Of a stretch of 33,120 nucleotides of DNA, positions 8,173 to 16,600 are shown one piece after another. A model generated the notes under the pieces. It ran no database searches. It worked only from the letters and a program-made list of their open reading frames with translations, and was not told the DNA's origin. The stretch comes from Treponema sp. (GTDB lineage Bacteria > Spirochaetota > Spirochaetia > Treponematales > Treponemataceae): the NCBI GenBank assembly GCA_017629095.1, contig JAGBXW010000042.1, positions 1 to 33,120 on the forward strand. Direction: 5' to 3'. The position numbers and the translations under genes are program-made. Within the stretch, counting starts at the first letter, position 1, and each line of letters opens with the position of its first letter.

Positions 8173-10017
8173 TTAGTTATCCAGCTGAGCGAGAGCTTCT
8201 CGAACGATAGTGGCAACCTGTTCTGCTGCCTTATCTTGAGCCACCAAGCTTGCATCCTTTTCGGATCGCAACTTGATTTCCACGTTGGGCAGGTTCTTGT
8301 CGCCAACAACAATCCGTACTGGAATACCAATTAAATCCATATCCTTGAACTTAACACCGGGACGCTCGTTCCTGTCATCAAGTAAAACATCTATACCAAG
8401 CTTTTGTAACTGATTATACAAAGAATCTGCAACTTCCTTCATCTGACCGTCGTATTTTACGGGGACGATAACAACCTGATAGGGCGCTGCGTTCATGGGC
8501 CAAATGATACCGTTTTCGTCGTGGTGCTCCTCGATGATAGAGGCCAAGGCACGGTCTACACCGATACCGTAGCAGCCCATAATAGGAGTTTGCTGCTTGC
8601 CGTTTTCATCAAGGTAGGTAACATTCATGGACTTGCTGTACTTGTAGCCCAACTTAAAGATGTGGCCCAGCTCATTTCCCTTCTTGCTGTAGAATTCTCC
8701 ACCACAGCAGGGACATTTATCCCCAGCTACAACGGTGCGAACATCGGCTGTGATAAAGGGAACAAAGTCACGAATAGGCTCCACGTGAATATTATCCACA
8801 TCGGCAGTACCACCACCGGTTACAGCATCGTGAATATGGGCTTCAAAGCTACCGTCTTCTTTTTGTGTCATAACACTGAAATCAGCTAACAAGGGCAGCT
8901 TTGTAAGACCAACGGGGCCAACAAAGCCGTGGGGAGCACCAGAATAGGCGATAACATCGGCTTCCTCGGCTAACTCCACCTCACTAGCCTTAAGATTGGC
9001 GGCTAGCTTAGCTTCATTTACATCCAAATCACCACGGATGGCAACAGCTACAAAGCATACGGGATAGACAGGAACACCACCTTCCACCTCTCGCTTAAAA
9101 CTTTGGCCGCCGGGAGCAGTTCGTAGGTCAAGCTCACAGTTGTATACCTTGTAAATCAGCACCTTGATAAACTGGGTGGCAGGCATCTTGAAGAATTCTT
9201 CCATCTGAGCGATGGTTTCCACTCCAGGACAGGGAACCTTTTCAATGGCAAGCTCTGTGGCTACTTGGGGATTCCCATCCTTATCCAGAGCGACATCAGG
9301 AGCACAGGCAGCCTTTTCCGTGTTGGCAGCATAGTCACAGTCGGGACAGAGAATCAAGGTATCGTCACCAACGGCACTTTCCACCATGAATTCCTCGGAA
9401 CCACTTCCACCCATGGCACCAGAGTCAGCAGAAACAGGGATAACAGAAAGCCCAAGCCGCTTGAAAATCCGCTTGTAGGCGGCTTCCATGGCAAGGTAGG
9501 TTTCGTCCAAGCTTTCTGCAGTAGTGTGGAAGGAATAGGCATCCTTCATGGTAAACTCACGGCCACGCATTACACCATAGCGGGGACGAATTTCGTCACG
9601 ATATTTTGTGTTGATTTGGTACAAGGTAATGGGGAGCTGTTTGTAAGACTCCAATTCATCTCTCACAAGGGCGGTAAAGGCTTCCTCCGCAGTGGGACTA
9701 ACAACTAATTCCTGGTCAACGCGGTTTTTTACACGGAGCATTCCAGCTCCCATGGTTTCCCAGCGGCCTGACTCACGCCACAATTCACCTGGAACCACCA
9801 CAGATGGCTTACATTCCAATGCACCAATGGCATCCATTTCTTGGCGGATAATATTTTCCACCTTGCGGAAGGCCTTGAGCCCAAAGGGGAAATAGGTAAA
9901 AAGGCCGTTGCCCAACTTACGAATCAAACCAGCTCGAAGCATCAACTGATGGCTGGCAATAACAGCCTCTGCAGGCACTTCCCGCAGAGTGGCAATCAAT
10001 GTTTTGGAAGCTTTCAT
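8173..10017 (-). CDS. proS: Prolyl-tRNA synthetase (bacterial type, with INS editing domain)
   Basis: Class II aminoacyl-tRNA synthetase that charges tRNA-Pro. The 614 residues cover the catalytic core with motif 2 (KYRDEIRPRYGVMRGREFTMKDAYSF split over the loop), a long insertion between motifs 2 and 3 (about residues 220-410) corresponding to the trans-editing-like INS domain of bacterial ProRS, motif 3 (GIGVDRALASIIEEHH) and the anticodon-binding domain at the end. Paired cysteines (CPDCD, CPCCGG) near both ends of the insertion may bind a metal; this is an inference. The ATG at 10017 has no Shine-Dalgarno sequence. A TTTACC-17-TAAAAT promoter ends 9 nt upstream, so the mRNA is nearly leaderless. 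Confidence 0.97.
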   Translation of the reverse strand: MKASKTLIATLREVPAEAVIASHQLMLRAGLIRKLGNGLFTYFPFGLKAFRKVENIIRQEMDAIGALECKPSVVVPGELWRESGRWETMGAGMLRVKNRVDQELVVSPTAEEAFTALVRDELESYKQLPITLYQINTKYRDEIRPRYGVMRGREFTMKDAYSFHTTAESLDETYLAMEAAYKRIFKRLGLSVIPVSADSGAMGGSGSEEFMVESAVGDDTLILCPDCDYAANTEKAACAPDVALDKDGNPQVATELAIEKVPCPGVETIAQMEEFFKMPATQFIKVLIYKVYNCELDLRTAPGGQSFKREVEGGVPVYPVCFVAVAIRGDLDVNEAKLAANLKASEVELAEEADVIAYSGAPHGFVGPVGLTKLPLLADFSVMTQKEDGSFEAHIHDAVTGGGTADVDNIHVEPIRDFVPFITADVRTVVAGDKCPCCGGEFYSKKGNELGHIFKLGYKYSKSMNVTYLDENGKQQTPIMGCYGIGVDRALASIIEEHHDENGIIWPMNAAPYQVVIVPVKYDGQMKEVADSLYNQLQKLGIDVLLDDRNERPGVKFKDMDLIGIPVRIVVGDKNLPNVEIKLRSEKDASLVAQDKAAEQVATIVREALAQLDN

Positions 10018-10026
10018 AACGAAGCT

Positions 10027-10055
10027 ATTTTATAGTAGATACAGGATTTGGTAAA
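10027..10055 (-). promoter_or_regulatory. proS promoter, nearly leaderless
   Basis: On the minus strand: -35 TTTACC (10050-10055), 17-nt spacer, -10 TAAAAT (10027-10032). The ATG begins 9 nt after the -10, leaving a leader of only about 2-4 nt. Confidence 0.45.
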
Positions 10056-10111
10056 GTAAGGGAATTTAGGTGTTCTACAAGAGCGCAAGTTCTAAAATAC
10101 AAGATTAAACC

Positions 10112-10140
10112 TTGAAAAAATAAGATTTTACAGATACACT
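10112..10140 (+). promoter_or_regulatory. Promoter of the SH3-like protein pair
   Basis: TTGAAA (10112-10117), exactly 17 nt, then TACACT (10135-10140). The implied transcript starts near 10147 and has a leader of about 40 nt ending in AGGAGG before the ATG at 10187. Confidence 0.6.
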
Positions 10141-10186
10141 TTTTATAAATCATGAAGATACTTTAGTGTCAATTCAGGAGGAAGTA

Positions 10187-10951
10187 ATGAATAAGAAATT
10201 TTTGATTCTAGGACTTGTTTGCATCCTAGGATTCATGACAGCTTGTAGTAAACAGGAAGGTGCAAGTGGAACGGTCTCTGTTCAGGATCCAGAAATCCCT
10301 AACGTTCCACAAAAAACATTCACACAGAAGGCTGCCGTTAGCTTGTATCCCGGTACCCCCTTGTATCGGGAAAACTCAGAGGGAAAAATGGTGTATGCAG
10401 ATGAAGTGGTGAAAGGCGAAGTGCTTTCAGTTTGTTATGATGCTGCCACAGATCAAATTGAGGAGAAAGAGGCTATTCGTCTTCTTTCTAGTGGCAAGGA
10501 AGACACACTGAATTTCGTAATGGTAGCCTTTGACGGTGAAGAATACTGGACTCGTGATATTTTCATTGCTAAAGACTCAGACAGTGCTTGTACTGTAATT
10601 GAAGAAACCTATATCTATAGTTCTCCAGAAAATATTGGCATTACCAGTGAAAAGATTTCTGCCGGTGATATGTTGGCAGTGAATCTGTCCCAAACTCCAT
10701 CAAATGGTTTTAGGGAAGTTACCATCTACAATGGAAAGCCCTATGGTCGTCAAGTATATCTTCAGGACGCAGACCTAATCACAAGTCAGGAAGATATAAC
10801 TGCCATCAAAACCATCAATCGACTTAAAGAATTAGCAGCTAATCCTGATGCCAAGCTCAAGCCAGAAGTGGCAGTACAAATAGAAGAGTTGGTATCAGAC
10901 ATGGCAATTTTCCCCGATGTGTGGAATTATCTTTTTGGCGAAAGCCTGTAA
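10187..10951 (+). CDS. Lipoprotein with two SH3-like modules
   Basis: A 254-residue lipoprotein. The ATG at 10187 is chosen because AGGAGG (10176-10181) lies 5 nt upstream; an upstream in-frame codon at 10166 would bury the signal sequence. The signal ends in GFMTAC with C20 as the lipidated residue (relaxed lipobox). Two beta-rich modules follow (about 45-125 and 130-195), each beginning with an 'LYPGTPLYRENSEGK' / 'TYIYSSPENIG' type segment as in bacterial SH3 domains. The C-terminus is helical (about 200-250). The next gene encodes a protein of the same layout, so the two are probably tandem duplicates. A binding role at peptidoglycan is possible but not shown. Confidence 0.72.
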   Translation: MNKKFLILGLVCILGFMTACSKQEGASGTVSVQDPEIPNVPQKTFTQKAAVSLYPGTPLYRENSEGKMVYADEVVKGEVLSVCYDAATDQIEEKEAIRLLSSGKEDTLNFVMVAFDGEEYWTRDIFIAKDSDSACTVIEETYIYSSPENIGITSEKISAGDMLAVNLSQTPSNGFREVTIYNGKPYGRQVYLQDADLITSQEDITAIKTINRLKELAANPDAKLKPEVAVQIEELVSDMAIFPDVWNYLFGESL

Positions 10952-10965
10952 TAAGGTGAGGTAAA

Positions 10966-11928
10966 ATGATGAAAAAGGAAATGAATAAATTTTTTGCAGC
11001 TCTGGGATTGAGCCTGATTCTTGGAGCCTTTGTAATGGCTCAAACAGTAGTTGCTTTGCGGGATAATACGCCTCTTCGTTCCGACAACGGCAAAGGTGGC
11101 GTTGAATGGGCATTGGAGATTCTCGCTGGCCAAAAGTTGGAGCTCCTAGACACAACTCCTGTTCAGATGGATTTAGTGACCAGCAGTGAAACTACTCCCA
11201 ACGTAGACTTTTACAAGGTACGGTATCAGGGAAAGAATTATTTTATTAGAACCAGCGAAGCCACTCCAGCTTCTCAGGCAGCAGTTATTACCCAAGATGC
11301 AGTTTTGTTTACCAGACCACGTCTTTCTGACTTCAGAAACGCTCTCTTGGAAGCTGGCAGCATTGTAGTAGCAGGAAATCAAGTGACTCATGCTAGAATC
11401 GATTTTACAGAGGTGTTTTTCTTTGACACTGCAGCCTGGCACATCAGAAGTCGCTACGTAGTTACAGACATGGTAAGTAAATCCAACAGCGATGTAGAGG
11501 CAGTTCAGTTGCTACAAAAAGCTACCACCATGAAGGACAAGGGCGTGCAACAGGAATTACTCCATAGTGCCATGAACTTGAACACGTCCATAGAAATCAA
11601 AAAATTAGTGGAAGATTTTGCCAAGGAACTAGAAGGAAGCACTATCACACAGGAAGATATTATTGCCTTAGAAGCACCACAAGGTGGCATAATTTCCACA
11701 GGAGATGATGACAACGTAAATGTGCGCTCCTTCCCCGGTACTGGTTCAGAAAGTCAGGTAGTGGGCCAATTGCCTCAAGGAGCCATGGTGGAGATTGTTG
11801 CCACAACTGCAAAAAATCAGACTATCGATGGAATTGAAGCCCCTTGGTATCAGGTAAAAGCCACACTTAGTGAGGGAGAAACGGCTGTAGAAGGCTGGAT
11901 TTTTGGTGGTTACATAAAAACTGAATAA
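10966..11928 (+). CDS. Secreted SH3-domain protein, paralogue of the preceding lipoprotein
   Basis: A 320-residue exported protein. AAGGTGAGG (10953-10961) lies 4 nt before this ATG and 7 nt before a second ATG at 10969. The signal peptide ends around GAFVMA-QTV, without a lipobox cysteine. Two SH3-like modules (about 27-105 and 110-170) and a helical segment (LLQKATTMKDKGVQQELLHSA) mirror the upstream protein. This copy carries an additional canonical SH3b domain at the C-terminus (about 240-318: VNVRSFPGTGSESQVVGQLPQGAMVEIV ... WYQVKA ... GWIFGGYIKTE, quoted in parts). It starts 14 nt after the upstream stop, so one operon is clear. Likely a cell-wall-associated protein. Confidence 0.75.
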   Translation: MMKKEMNKFFAALGLSLILGAFVMAQTVVALRDNTPLRSDNGKGGVEWALEILAGQKLELLDTTPVQMDLVTSSETTPNVDFYKVRYQGKNYFIRTSEATPASQAAVITQDAVLFTRPRLSDFRNALLEAGSIVVAGNQVTHARIDFTEVFFFDTAAWHIRSRYVVTDMVSKSNSDVEAVQLLQKATTMKDKGVQQELLHSAMNLNTSIEIKKLVEDFAKELEGSTITQEDIIALEAPQGGIISTGDDDNVNVRSFPGTGSESQVVGQLPQGAMVEIVATTAKNQTIDGIEAPWYQVKATLSEGETAVEGWIFGGYIKTE

Positions 11929-11942
11929 CATAACAATGAAGG

Positions 11943-11967
11943 CAGCCTTTTCCCCGGGAAAAGGCTG
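11943..11967 (+). other. Hairpin directly upstream of a ribosome binding site
   Basis: CAGCCTTTTCC and GGAAAAGGCTG arms around a CCG centre form a strong stem. It ends 5 nt before the GGAGG of the next gene and has no T-run. It might attenuate or separate expression of the downstream DUF1963 gene from the SH3 operon. Confidence 0.5.
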
Positions 11968-11981
11968 TGCATGGAGGAAAA

Positions 11982-12926
11982 ATGGGTGGATTACTAAAAA
12001 AACTTTTTGGTTTTGGAAATTCTCAGCAAAAAGCTGTTCAAGCAGCTCCAACATCTGTTCCAAATCAAGATGAAGAACAGGAAGGATTTTTTAGCTTGGA
12101 GCAACAGCAGCTCCTTGTGGCTCAGATTCAAAAACAAACCCAACGAAAAGCTATTCGAATTCATGCCACTAAGGCGGTGTCACCACAAGCCCTTACTACC
12201 AGCAAGTTTGGTGGTATTCCCTACTGGAATCCTGCAGAGCCCTATCCCACTGATGGAGGGGGAAATCCTTGTATTTTGCTGGCACAATTTGATTGTCAGC
12301 AGCTTCCACCCTTGGAAGGCTTTCCAAGAACTGGCTTGCTCCAGTTTTTTGTCAGCAATGATGGGGACTATGGATTGGATTTTGATAACCAGATGAGTCA
12401 GGAAAATTGGCGAGTGGTGTATCATCCTGCGGTGGATGAATCCATTACTCAGGCAATGGTGAAAGAACTACAGCTTCCCACAACCTCCAGTGAACATGAC
12501 CTGGAACTTCCTTTTACTGGGGAGTTTCACCTTGAATTTGAGCTAGTAGACACTTGGTTAGGCCCTTGTTCCCATGATGATTTCCAGCAGGAGCTACAAA
12601 AAGCCATTGTGGCCACAGGGTTTTCTCAGCCACCAGAAGGCACAAGTCTGTACGATATATTCTGTGAAGACATTTATAATCAGATGGCAGACTGGAATGA
12701 AGGTCATTGGTTAGGCGGTTATCCCTGCTTTACCCAAGATGATCCTCGTTTTTCTCGCTCAGACTATGCTGCTTGTACCAATCTTTTGTTCCAGATGGAT
12801 AGCGGGGGAGAAGCAAATGCTGAGATTTTGTGGGGAGATACAGGGGTGGGAAATTTTCTAATAGCTCCAGAAGATCTCCTGCAGCTAGATTTTTCCAGAG
12901 TTTTATATAATTGGGATTGTCTGTAG
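11982..12926 (+). CDS. DUF1963 (YwqG-like) protein
   Basis: A 314-residue cytoplasmic protein of the YwqG/DUF1963 family. Diagnostic phrases are all present: KFGGIPYWNP, ILLAQFDC, FPRTGLLQFFVS, GYPCFTQDDPR, LLFQMDS and the terminal GDTGVGNFLIAPEDLLQLDF...VLYNWDC (in parts). The family is widespread in bacteria; it is sometimes linked to polymorphic-toxin or immunity contexts, but no biochemical function is established to my knowledge. The N-terminal 50 residues are a Gln-rich linker. The ATG at 11982 has GGAGG 4 nt upstream. A long bidirectional terminator follows. Confidence 0.85.
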   Translation: MGGLLKKLFGFGNSQQKAVQAAPTSVPNQDEEQEGFFSLEQQQLLVAQIQKQTQRKAIRIHATKAVSPQALTTSKFGGIPYWNPAEPYPTDGGGNPCILLAQFDCQQLPPLEGFPRTGLLQFFVSNDGDYGLDFDNQMSQENWRVVYHPAVDESITQAMVKELQLPTTSSEHDLELPFTGEFHLEFELVDTWLGPCSHDDFQQELQKAIVATGFSQPPEGTSLYDIFCEDIYNQMADWNEGHWLGGYPCFTQDDPRFSRSDYAACTNLLFQMDSGGEANAEILWGDTGVGNFLIAPEDLLQLDFSRVLYNWDCL

Positions 12927-12965
12927 AAACTAAAAAAGGTGGCTTTTAGCCACCTTTTTTAGTTT
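12927..12965. terminator. Bidirectional terminator
   Basis: A perfect 18-bp stem (12927-12944 with 12948-12965, TTT loop) containing A6 and T6 tracts on the two sides. It serves the convergent DUF1963 and gamma-carbonic-anhydrase genes, and its right arm overlaps the stop codon of the latter. Confidence 0.93.
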
Positions 12966-13476
12966 ATTTACATTCAGCTCGGTACAACTGCCCCATTGCC
13001 ACGTAAGAGCGACAATTTTGGGCAAAGCCTTCGATTTCTTCTGGCTTCATTTCACGAGCAACCTTAGCAGGAGAGCCCATAATCATGCTGTTGTCGGGGA
13101 ATTCCTTGCCAGGAGGTACTACAGAACCAGCTGCCACCATGGAGTTTGCTCCAATTTTGGCTCCGTCAAGTACGATGGCACCCATTCCAACGGTGGTATT
13201 GTTGCCAATGGTACAGGAGTGCAGAATTGCACCGTGGCCAATGGTTACATTGTCACCAACAACAGTAGGTCTGTTGGAGTCTGTGTGGATAACGCAGTTA
13301 TCCTGCACATTGGAGCCCTTTCCAATAGAAATGCTATTCATGTCTCCCCGAATTGAAGCAGAAAACCACACAGAAGCATCTTCTGCAATAGTAACCTGTC
13401 CTGTAACCTCTGCATTCCAAGCAACAAAAACATTTTCGTGAATCTTTGGGGTATGTCCCTTAATTGTATGAACCAT
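12964..13476 (-). CDS. Gamma-carbonic-anhydrase-like hexapeptide-repeat protein
   Basis: A 170-residue left-handed beta-helix protein of the gamma-CA/YrdA/PaaY group. Hexapeptide turns are visible throughout (VTIAEDASVWFS, ISIGKGSNV, TVVGDNVTIGHGAIL, AKIGANSMVAAGSVV). The three zinc-ligand histidines expected for the family occur as VIHTD and GHGAILH. Such proteins form trimers; some hydrate CO2, but for many the substrate is unknown. Start: the ATG has AGGAGA 5 nt upstream. It follows the glutamine synthetase gene by 25 nt and is likely co-transcribed with it. The significance of the pairing with nitrogen assimilation is unclear. Confidence 0.88.
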   Translation of the reverse strand: MVHTIKGHTPKIHENVFVAWNAEVTGQVTIAEDASVWFSASIRGDMNSISIGKGSNVQDNCVIHTDSNRPTVVGDNVTIGHGAILHSCTIGNNTTVGMGAIVLDGAKIGANSMVAAGSVVPPGKEFPDNSMIMGSPAKVAREMKPEEIEGFAQNCRSYVAMGQLYRAECK

Positions 13477-13501
13477 AATTTCTCCTATCTATTCGTAATG
13501 C

Positions 13502-15589
13502 TTATTTAGAAAACATTAAATCACCGTAAGTAGGCATAGGCCAGAATTCCTTACCCATAATCATTTCCAGTTCATCTACTGCTTCTCGCAATCCTTCCAT
13601 GGCGGGAATAATCCACGCAGTATAGAAGTTAGCGGTGGCAGTAAGATCATCGCTGCCCTTAGTGTCCTCAAGAATCTGACGCAGAGAACCCATTTCCCGA
13701 TAAATCTTGTCAATGGAATCCTGCACCTGACGTAGATTTTCACTTTGACAACGACATTCCAGTCCCAACATTGCAGCCCGAACTTGAGTCAAAGAAGTGG
13801 CCACCACAGCCACGTATTTGAAAGCGGCAGGGAGAATTTCCTTTTGGGTCATGTCCAACATGGTACGGGCTTCTATCTTCAGTACATTAGCATACTCTTC
13901 CAAAAGAATGTCAGAACGAGCCTTCATTTCTGTGGCAGAATACACTCCATGCCGACTAAAAAGGTTAATATTTTTTTCTTGCAAATAAAGAGGCAAGGCA
14001 TCGGAGGTGGTTTTGAGATTCAAAAGTCCCCGGCGAGCAGCCTCTTCCACCCATTCCTGAGAATAACCGTTGCCATTGAAAATGATTCGGTGATGATTCA
14101 GCAGGGTTGTTTTAATCAGCTGGTTCAAATCCTTGGTAAAATCTGATGACTGCTCCAGAATATCTGCAAACTGACGGAATTCCTCTGCCACAATGGTATT
14201 TAAGGTAAGATTGGGACAAGAAATAGAGAGACTTGAACCAAGGGAGCGGAATTCAAACTTGTTACCAGTAAAGGCAAAGGGAGATGTTCTGTTTCTGTCT
14301 GTATTATCCTTGGGGAAGGCTGGCAAAGCGTCTACTCCCAACTGCATTACCTGATTAGCTTTGCGGTCAAAGGGTTTTCCCTGCTTAATGGCATCCAAAA
14401 TGGCACCAAGCTCATCTCCCAAGAACATGGAAATAATGGCTGGAGGAGCCTCGTTAGCCCCCAAACGATGGTCGTTACCAGCGGAAGCTACAGAAATACG
14501 CAACAAATCCTGATATTCGTCAATTCCCTTAATGATGGCACAGAGAATCAGCAGGAACTGGGCATTATCTTCTGGAGTGTTTCCCGGCTCCAAAAGATTT
14601 TCTCCCTTGTCGGTACACAAGGACCAGTTACTGTGCTTACCAGAACCATTTACTCCTTCAAAGGGCTTTTCGTGGAGCAAACAAACAAGGCCGTGACGTG
14701 GAGCAACCTTTTTCATAATCTCCATGGTGAGCTGATTGTTGTCGGCAGCAATATTTGTTGTAGTAAAAACGGGAGCAAGCTCATGCTGACCGGGAGCAAC
14801 TTCGTTGTGGCGAGTTTTTGCAGAAACCCCCAGTTTCCACAGTTCCTCGTCCAGCTCCTGCATATAAGCCAAAATACGAGGCTGAATTGTTCCGTAGTAG
14901 TGGTCGTCCAGCTCTTGCGTTTTGGGAGGAACGGCACCAAAGAGGGTTCTTCCAGTATAGATTAAATCCCGACGCTGTTCCCAAAGCTTTTTATCTACCA
15001 GAAAATATTCCTGTTCAGCTCCTACCATGGGAGTAACACGACGAACATCCTTGCCAAAAAGTTTGAGAATACGCTTTGATTGCTTGTCGATGGCATCCAT
15101 GGAACGAAGCAAGGGAGTTTTTTTATCCAGAGCTTCACCACCATAGGAGCAGAAGGCGGTAGGAATACACAGGGTTCCATCTTTAATAAAGGCTGGAGAG
15201 GTGGGATCCCAAGCAGTGTATCCACGAGCTTCACAGGTATCTCGAATTCCACCAGAAGGAAAACTGGAACCATCAGATTCCCCTTTCACCAGCTCCTTTC
15301 CAGAAAACTCCATGATTACAGTTCCGTTCCCTTGGGGAGTGATAAAACTGTCATGTTTTTCTGCGGTAATGCCTGTCATGGGCTGGAACCAGTGAGTAAA
15401 ATGCGTTGCACCTCGTTCCACAGCCCAGTCTTTCATGGCATTTGCCACAATATTCGCCACACCTTGGTCAAGGGGAGTTCCCTCTGCCATGGTTTTTTTC
15501 AAGGCTTTGAATGTTTCCTTAGGAAGCCGTTCCCGCATGATTGTTTCATTGAACACCATGCTACTAAAAATTTCTGATAACTTGCTCAC
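13502..15589 (-). CDS. glnN: Glutamine synthetase type III
   Basis: ATP-dependent ligation of ammonia to glutamate. The 695 residues and motifs match the GSIII family, which is much larger than [67 protein letters not shown] and [20 protein letters not shown] (each quoted within limits). The start is a GTG (product MSKLSEIF). There is no Shine-Dalgarno sequence, but a TATAGA box ends 8 nt upstream, so this is another likely leaderless start. The gene sits between an NlpC/P60 lipoprotein gene and the gamma-CA-like gene on the same strand. Confidence 0.96.
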   Translation of the reverse strand: MSKLSEIFSSMVFNETIMRERLPKETFKALKKTMAEGTPLDQGVANIVANAMKDWAVERGATHFTHWFQPMTGITAEKHDSFITPQGNGTVIMEFSGKELVKGESDGSSFPSGGIRDTCEARGYTAWDPTSPAFIKDGTLCIPTAFCSYGGEALDKKTPLLRSMDAIDKQSKRILKLFGKDVRRVTPMVGAEQEYFLVDKKLWEQRRDLIYTGRTLFGAVPPKTQELDDHYYGTIQPRILAYMQELDEELWKLGVSAKTRHNEVAPGQHELAPVFTTTNIAADNNQLTMEIMKKVAPRHGLVCLLHEKPFEGVNGSGKHSNWSLCTDKGENLLEPGNTPEDNAQFLLILCAIIKGIDEYQDLLRISVASAGNDHRLGANEAPPAIISMFLGDELGAILDAIKQGKPFDRKANQVMQLGVDALPAFPKDNTDRNRTSPFAFTGNKFEFRSLGSSLSISCPNLTLNTIVAEEFRQFADILEQSSDFTKDLNQLIKTTLLNHHRIIFNGNGYSQEWVEEAARRGLLNLKTTSDALPLYLQEKNINLFSRHGVYSATEMKARSDILLEEYANVLKIEARTMLDMTQKEILPAAFKYVAVVATSLTQVRAAMLGLECRCQSENLRQVQDSIDKIYREMGSLRQILEDTKGSDDLTATANFYTAWIIPAMEGLREAVDELEMIMGKEFWPMPTYGDLMFSK

Positions 15590-15597
15590 TGGTCTAC

Positions 15598-15624
15598 TCT
15601 ATACCTTTCTCTTGAAAATTTCAA
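15598..15624 (-). promoter_or_regulatory. Possible leaderless promoter of glnN
   Basis: On the minus strand TTGAAA (15619-15624), 15-nt spacer, TATAGA (15598-15603), then 8 nt to the GTG. The spacer is short and the -35 lies at the edge of the upstream gene's stop, so this is tentative. Confidence 0.35.
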
Positions 15625-16172
15625 TGTTTCAACTGCATTATCCCACCCGACTTAAATCGTTTGTCATTCCGAGAATAACTCCGTTCCGTCACCCCATTTA
15701 CCGATGGCGCTTTTCCTTCTGCAGATTTTTCCGTACTATCGATAAAGTAAATTGTATTGCCTTCTGCACGAGAAAAAATAGCAATGTGGGTAATATTTGC
15801 TGAATTTTTTTCGCCCATAAAAATCAAATCTCCTGGACGCAATTGCTCTAAAGGAACTAATGTTGCAGCATTTTCATACATGTAAGCAGAACTCATATCG
15901 GGCTGTAGCAATGAAAAACCAGTTCCTTCCAAGGCATACTGGTAGCACCTAATCACCAAACCAGAACAATCCACCTGAATTGCCCGTAAGGGATCTTGCC
16001 CTCCCCACTTATATTCTGTATCAGCATCCTTGTACTTGAGGGCATACTCATACACCCGTGCCACAATACTTTCAGGACAATCTAAAATCATGGGTCCAGT
16101 AAAACTAAAATCACAGGAAACAAGGAGAAAAAATACCCCACAAAGCAACAAAGCTATCATCACCTTCTTCAT
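15621..16172 (-). CDS. NlpC/P60-family lipoprotein
   Basis: A putative peptidoglycan gamma-D-glutamyl endopeptidase anchored as a lipoprotein. From the ATG at 16172 (183 residues) the signal peptide ends in the canonical lipobox LVSC with C20 lipidated. The catalytic domain (about 30-160) has the nucleophile in VDCSGLVIRC, the PGDLIF box, and the histidine in THIAIFS; a third polar residue may be the D of YFIDST. The 183-residue length fits a single-domain enzyme with no SH3 or LysM targeting module. A weak TGGA precedes the ATG; an in-frame extension to 16208 would precede the signal peptide and is rejected. It lies 31 nt upstream of glnN. Confidence 0.88.
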   Translation of the reverse strand: MKKVMIALLLCGVFFLLVSCDFSFTGPMILDCPESIVARVYEYALKYKDADTEYKWGGQDPLRAIQVDCSGLVIRCYQYALEGTGFSLLQPDMSSAYMYENAATLVPLEQLRPGDLIFMGEKNSANITHIAIFSRAEGNTIYFIDSTEKSAEGKAPSVNGVTERSYSRNDKRFKSGGIMQLKH

Positions 16173-16270
16173 AATTTCCAGTATACCCCTAATAAAATGC
16201 CAAAGCAATTACAAAATCATCTCCAACCTCAGCATTTCCCCCACCAAACAAGAAAACCACCTCTCCCCAC

Positions 16271-16299
16271 TTGACAAAAATCAAATCCCAGTTTATAGT
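16271..16299 (+). promoter_or_regulatory. tRNA-Ala promoter
   Basis: Perfect TTGACA (16271-16276), 17-nt spacer, TATAGT (16294-16299); the implied start is about 7 nt before the mature tRNA. Confidence 0.88.
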
Positions 16300-16312
16300 G
16301 GTAAAACCTTTT

Positions 16313-16386
<74 letters not shown>

Positions 16387-16393
16387 CAAATAG

Positions 16394-16420
16394 AAGACTT
16401 CCGTTAGGAAGTCTTTTTTT
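16394..16420 (+). terminator. Terminator of tRNA-Ala
   Basis: Stem AGACTTCC (16395-16402) / GGAAGTCT (16407-16414), GTTA loop, followed by seven T. Confidence 0.92.
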
Positions 16421-16471
16421 GTTTTAAACAATCATCAGTCAACAAGAAGTTGCATCTTAGATAAGAAATAT

Positions 16472-16502
16472 GCCGAGAGCTTCCACTGGAAGCTCGGCTT
16501 TT
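16472..16502. terminator. Second terminator-like hairpin
   Basis: GCCGAG and CTTCC pair with GGAAG and CTCGGC (11 bp with a 2-nt bulge, ACT loop), followed by TTTT on the plus strand and ATATTTCTT on the minus strand. It could stop read-through from mnmG on the minus strand. Confidence 0.6.
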
Positions 16503-16504
16503 GA

Positions 16505-16572
16505 AGGGGACTTGAACCGGAGCAGCTATGCTGCGGAGGCGGGGGCCCAAGCCCAAGTCCCCTCATCTCCAC
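16505..16572. repeat. tRNA-Ala 3'-end remnants (one inverted, one direct)
   Basis: 16505-16518 is an exact inverted copy of 14 nt of the tRNA-Ala T arm (16365-16378). 16554-16572 is an exact direct copy of the last part of the tRNA gene, CAAGTCCCCTCATCTCCAC (16369-16387). The two copies can pair with each other as a 10-bp stem (AGGGGACTTG/CAAGTCCCCT) and enclose a small GCAGC-TAT-GCTGC hairpin. There is no complete cloverleaf. This resembles the scar left at a tRNA gene by an integrative element. Confidence 0.65.
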
Positions 16573-16600
16573 TGTAACACATATCAACTTTGACTTCCGT

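Noticed and set aside
14468..14965. Plus-strand reading frame of 165 codons, and a similar one at 15080-15577
   Set aside because: Both are mirror frames of the well-supported glutamine synthetase gene.
16500..16575. A second tRNA gene, on either strand
   Set aside because: Only T-arm and acceptor pieces match; the T stem cannot form in the minus-strand reading and there is no anticodon arm.
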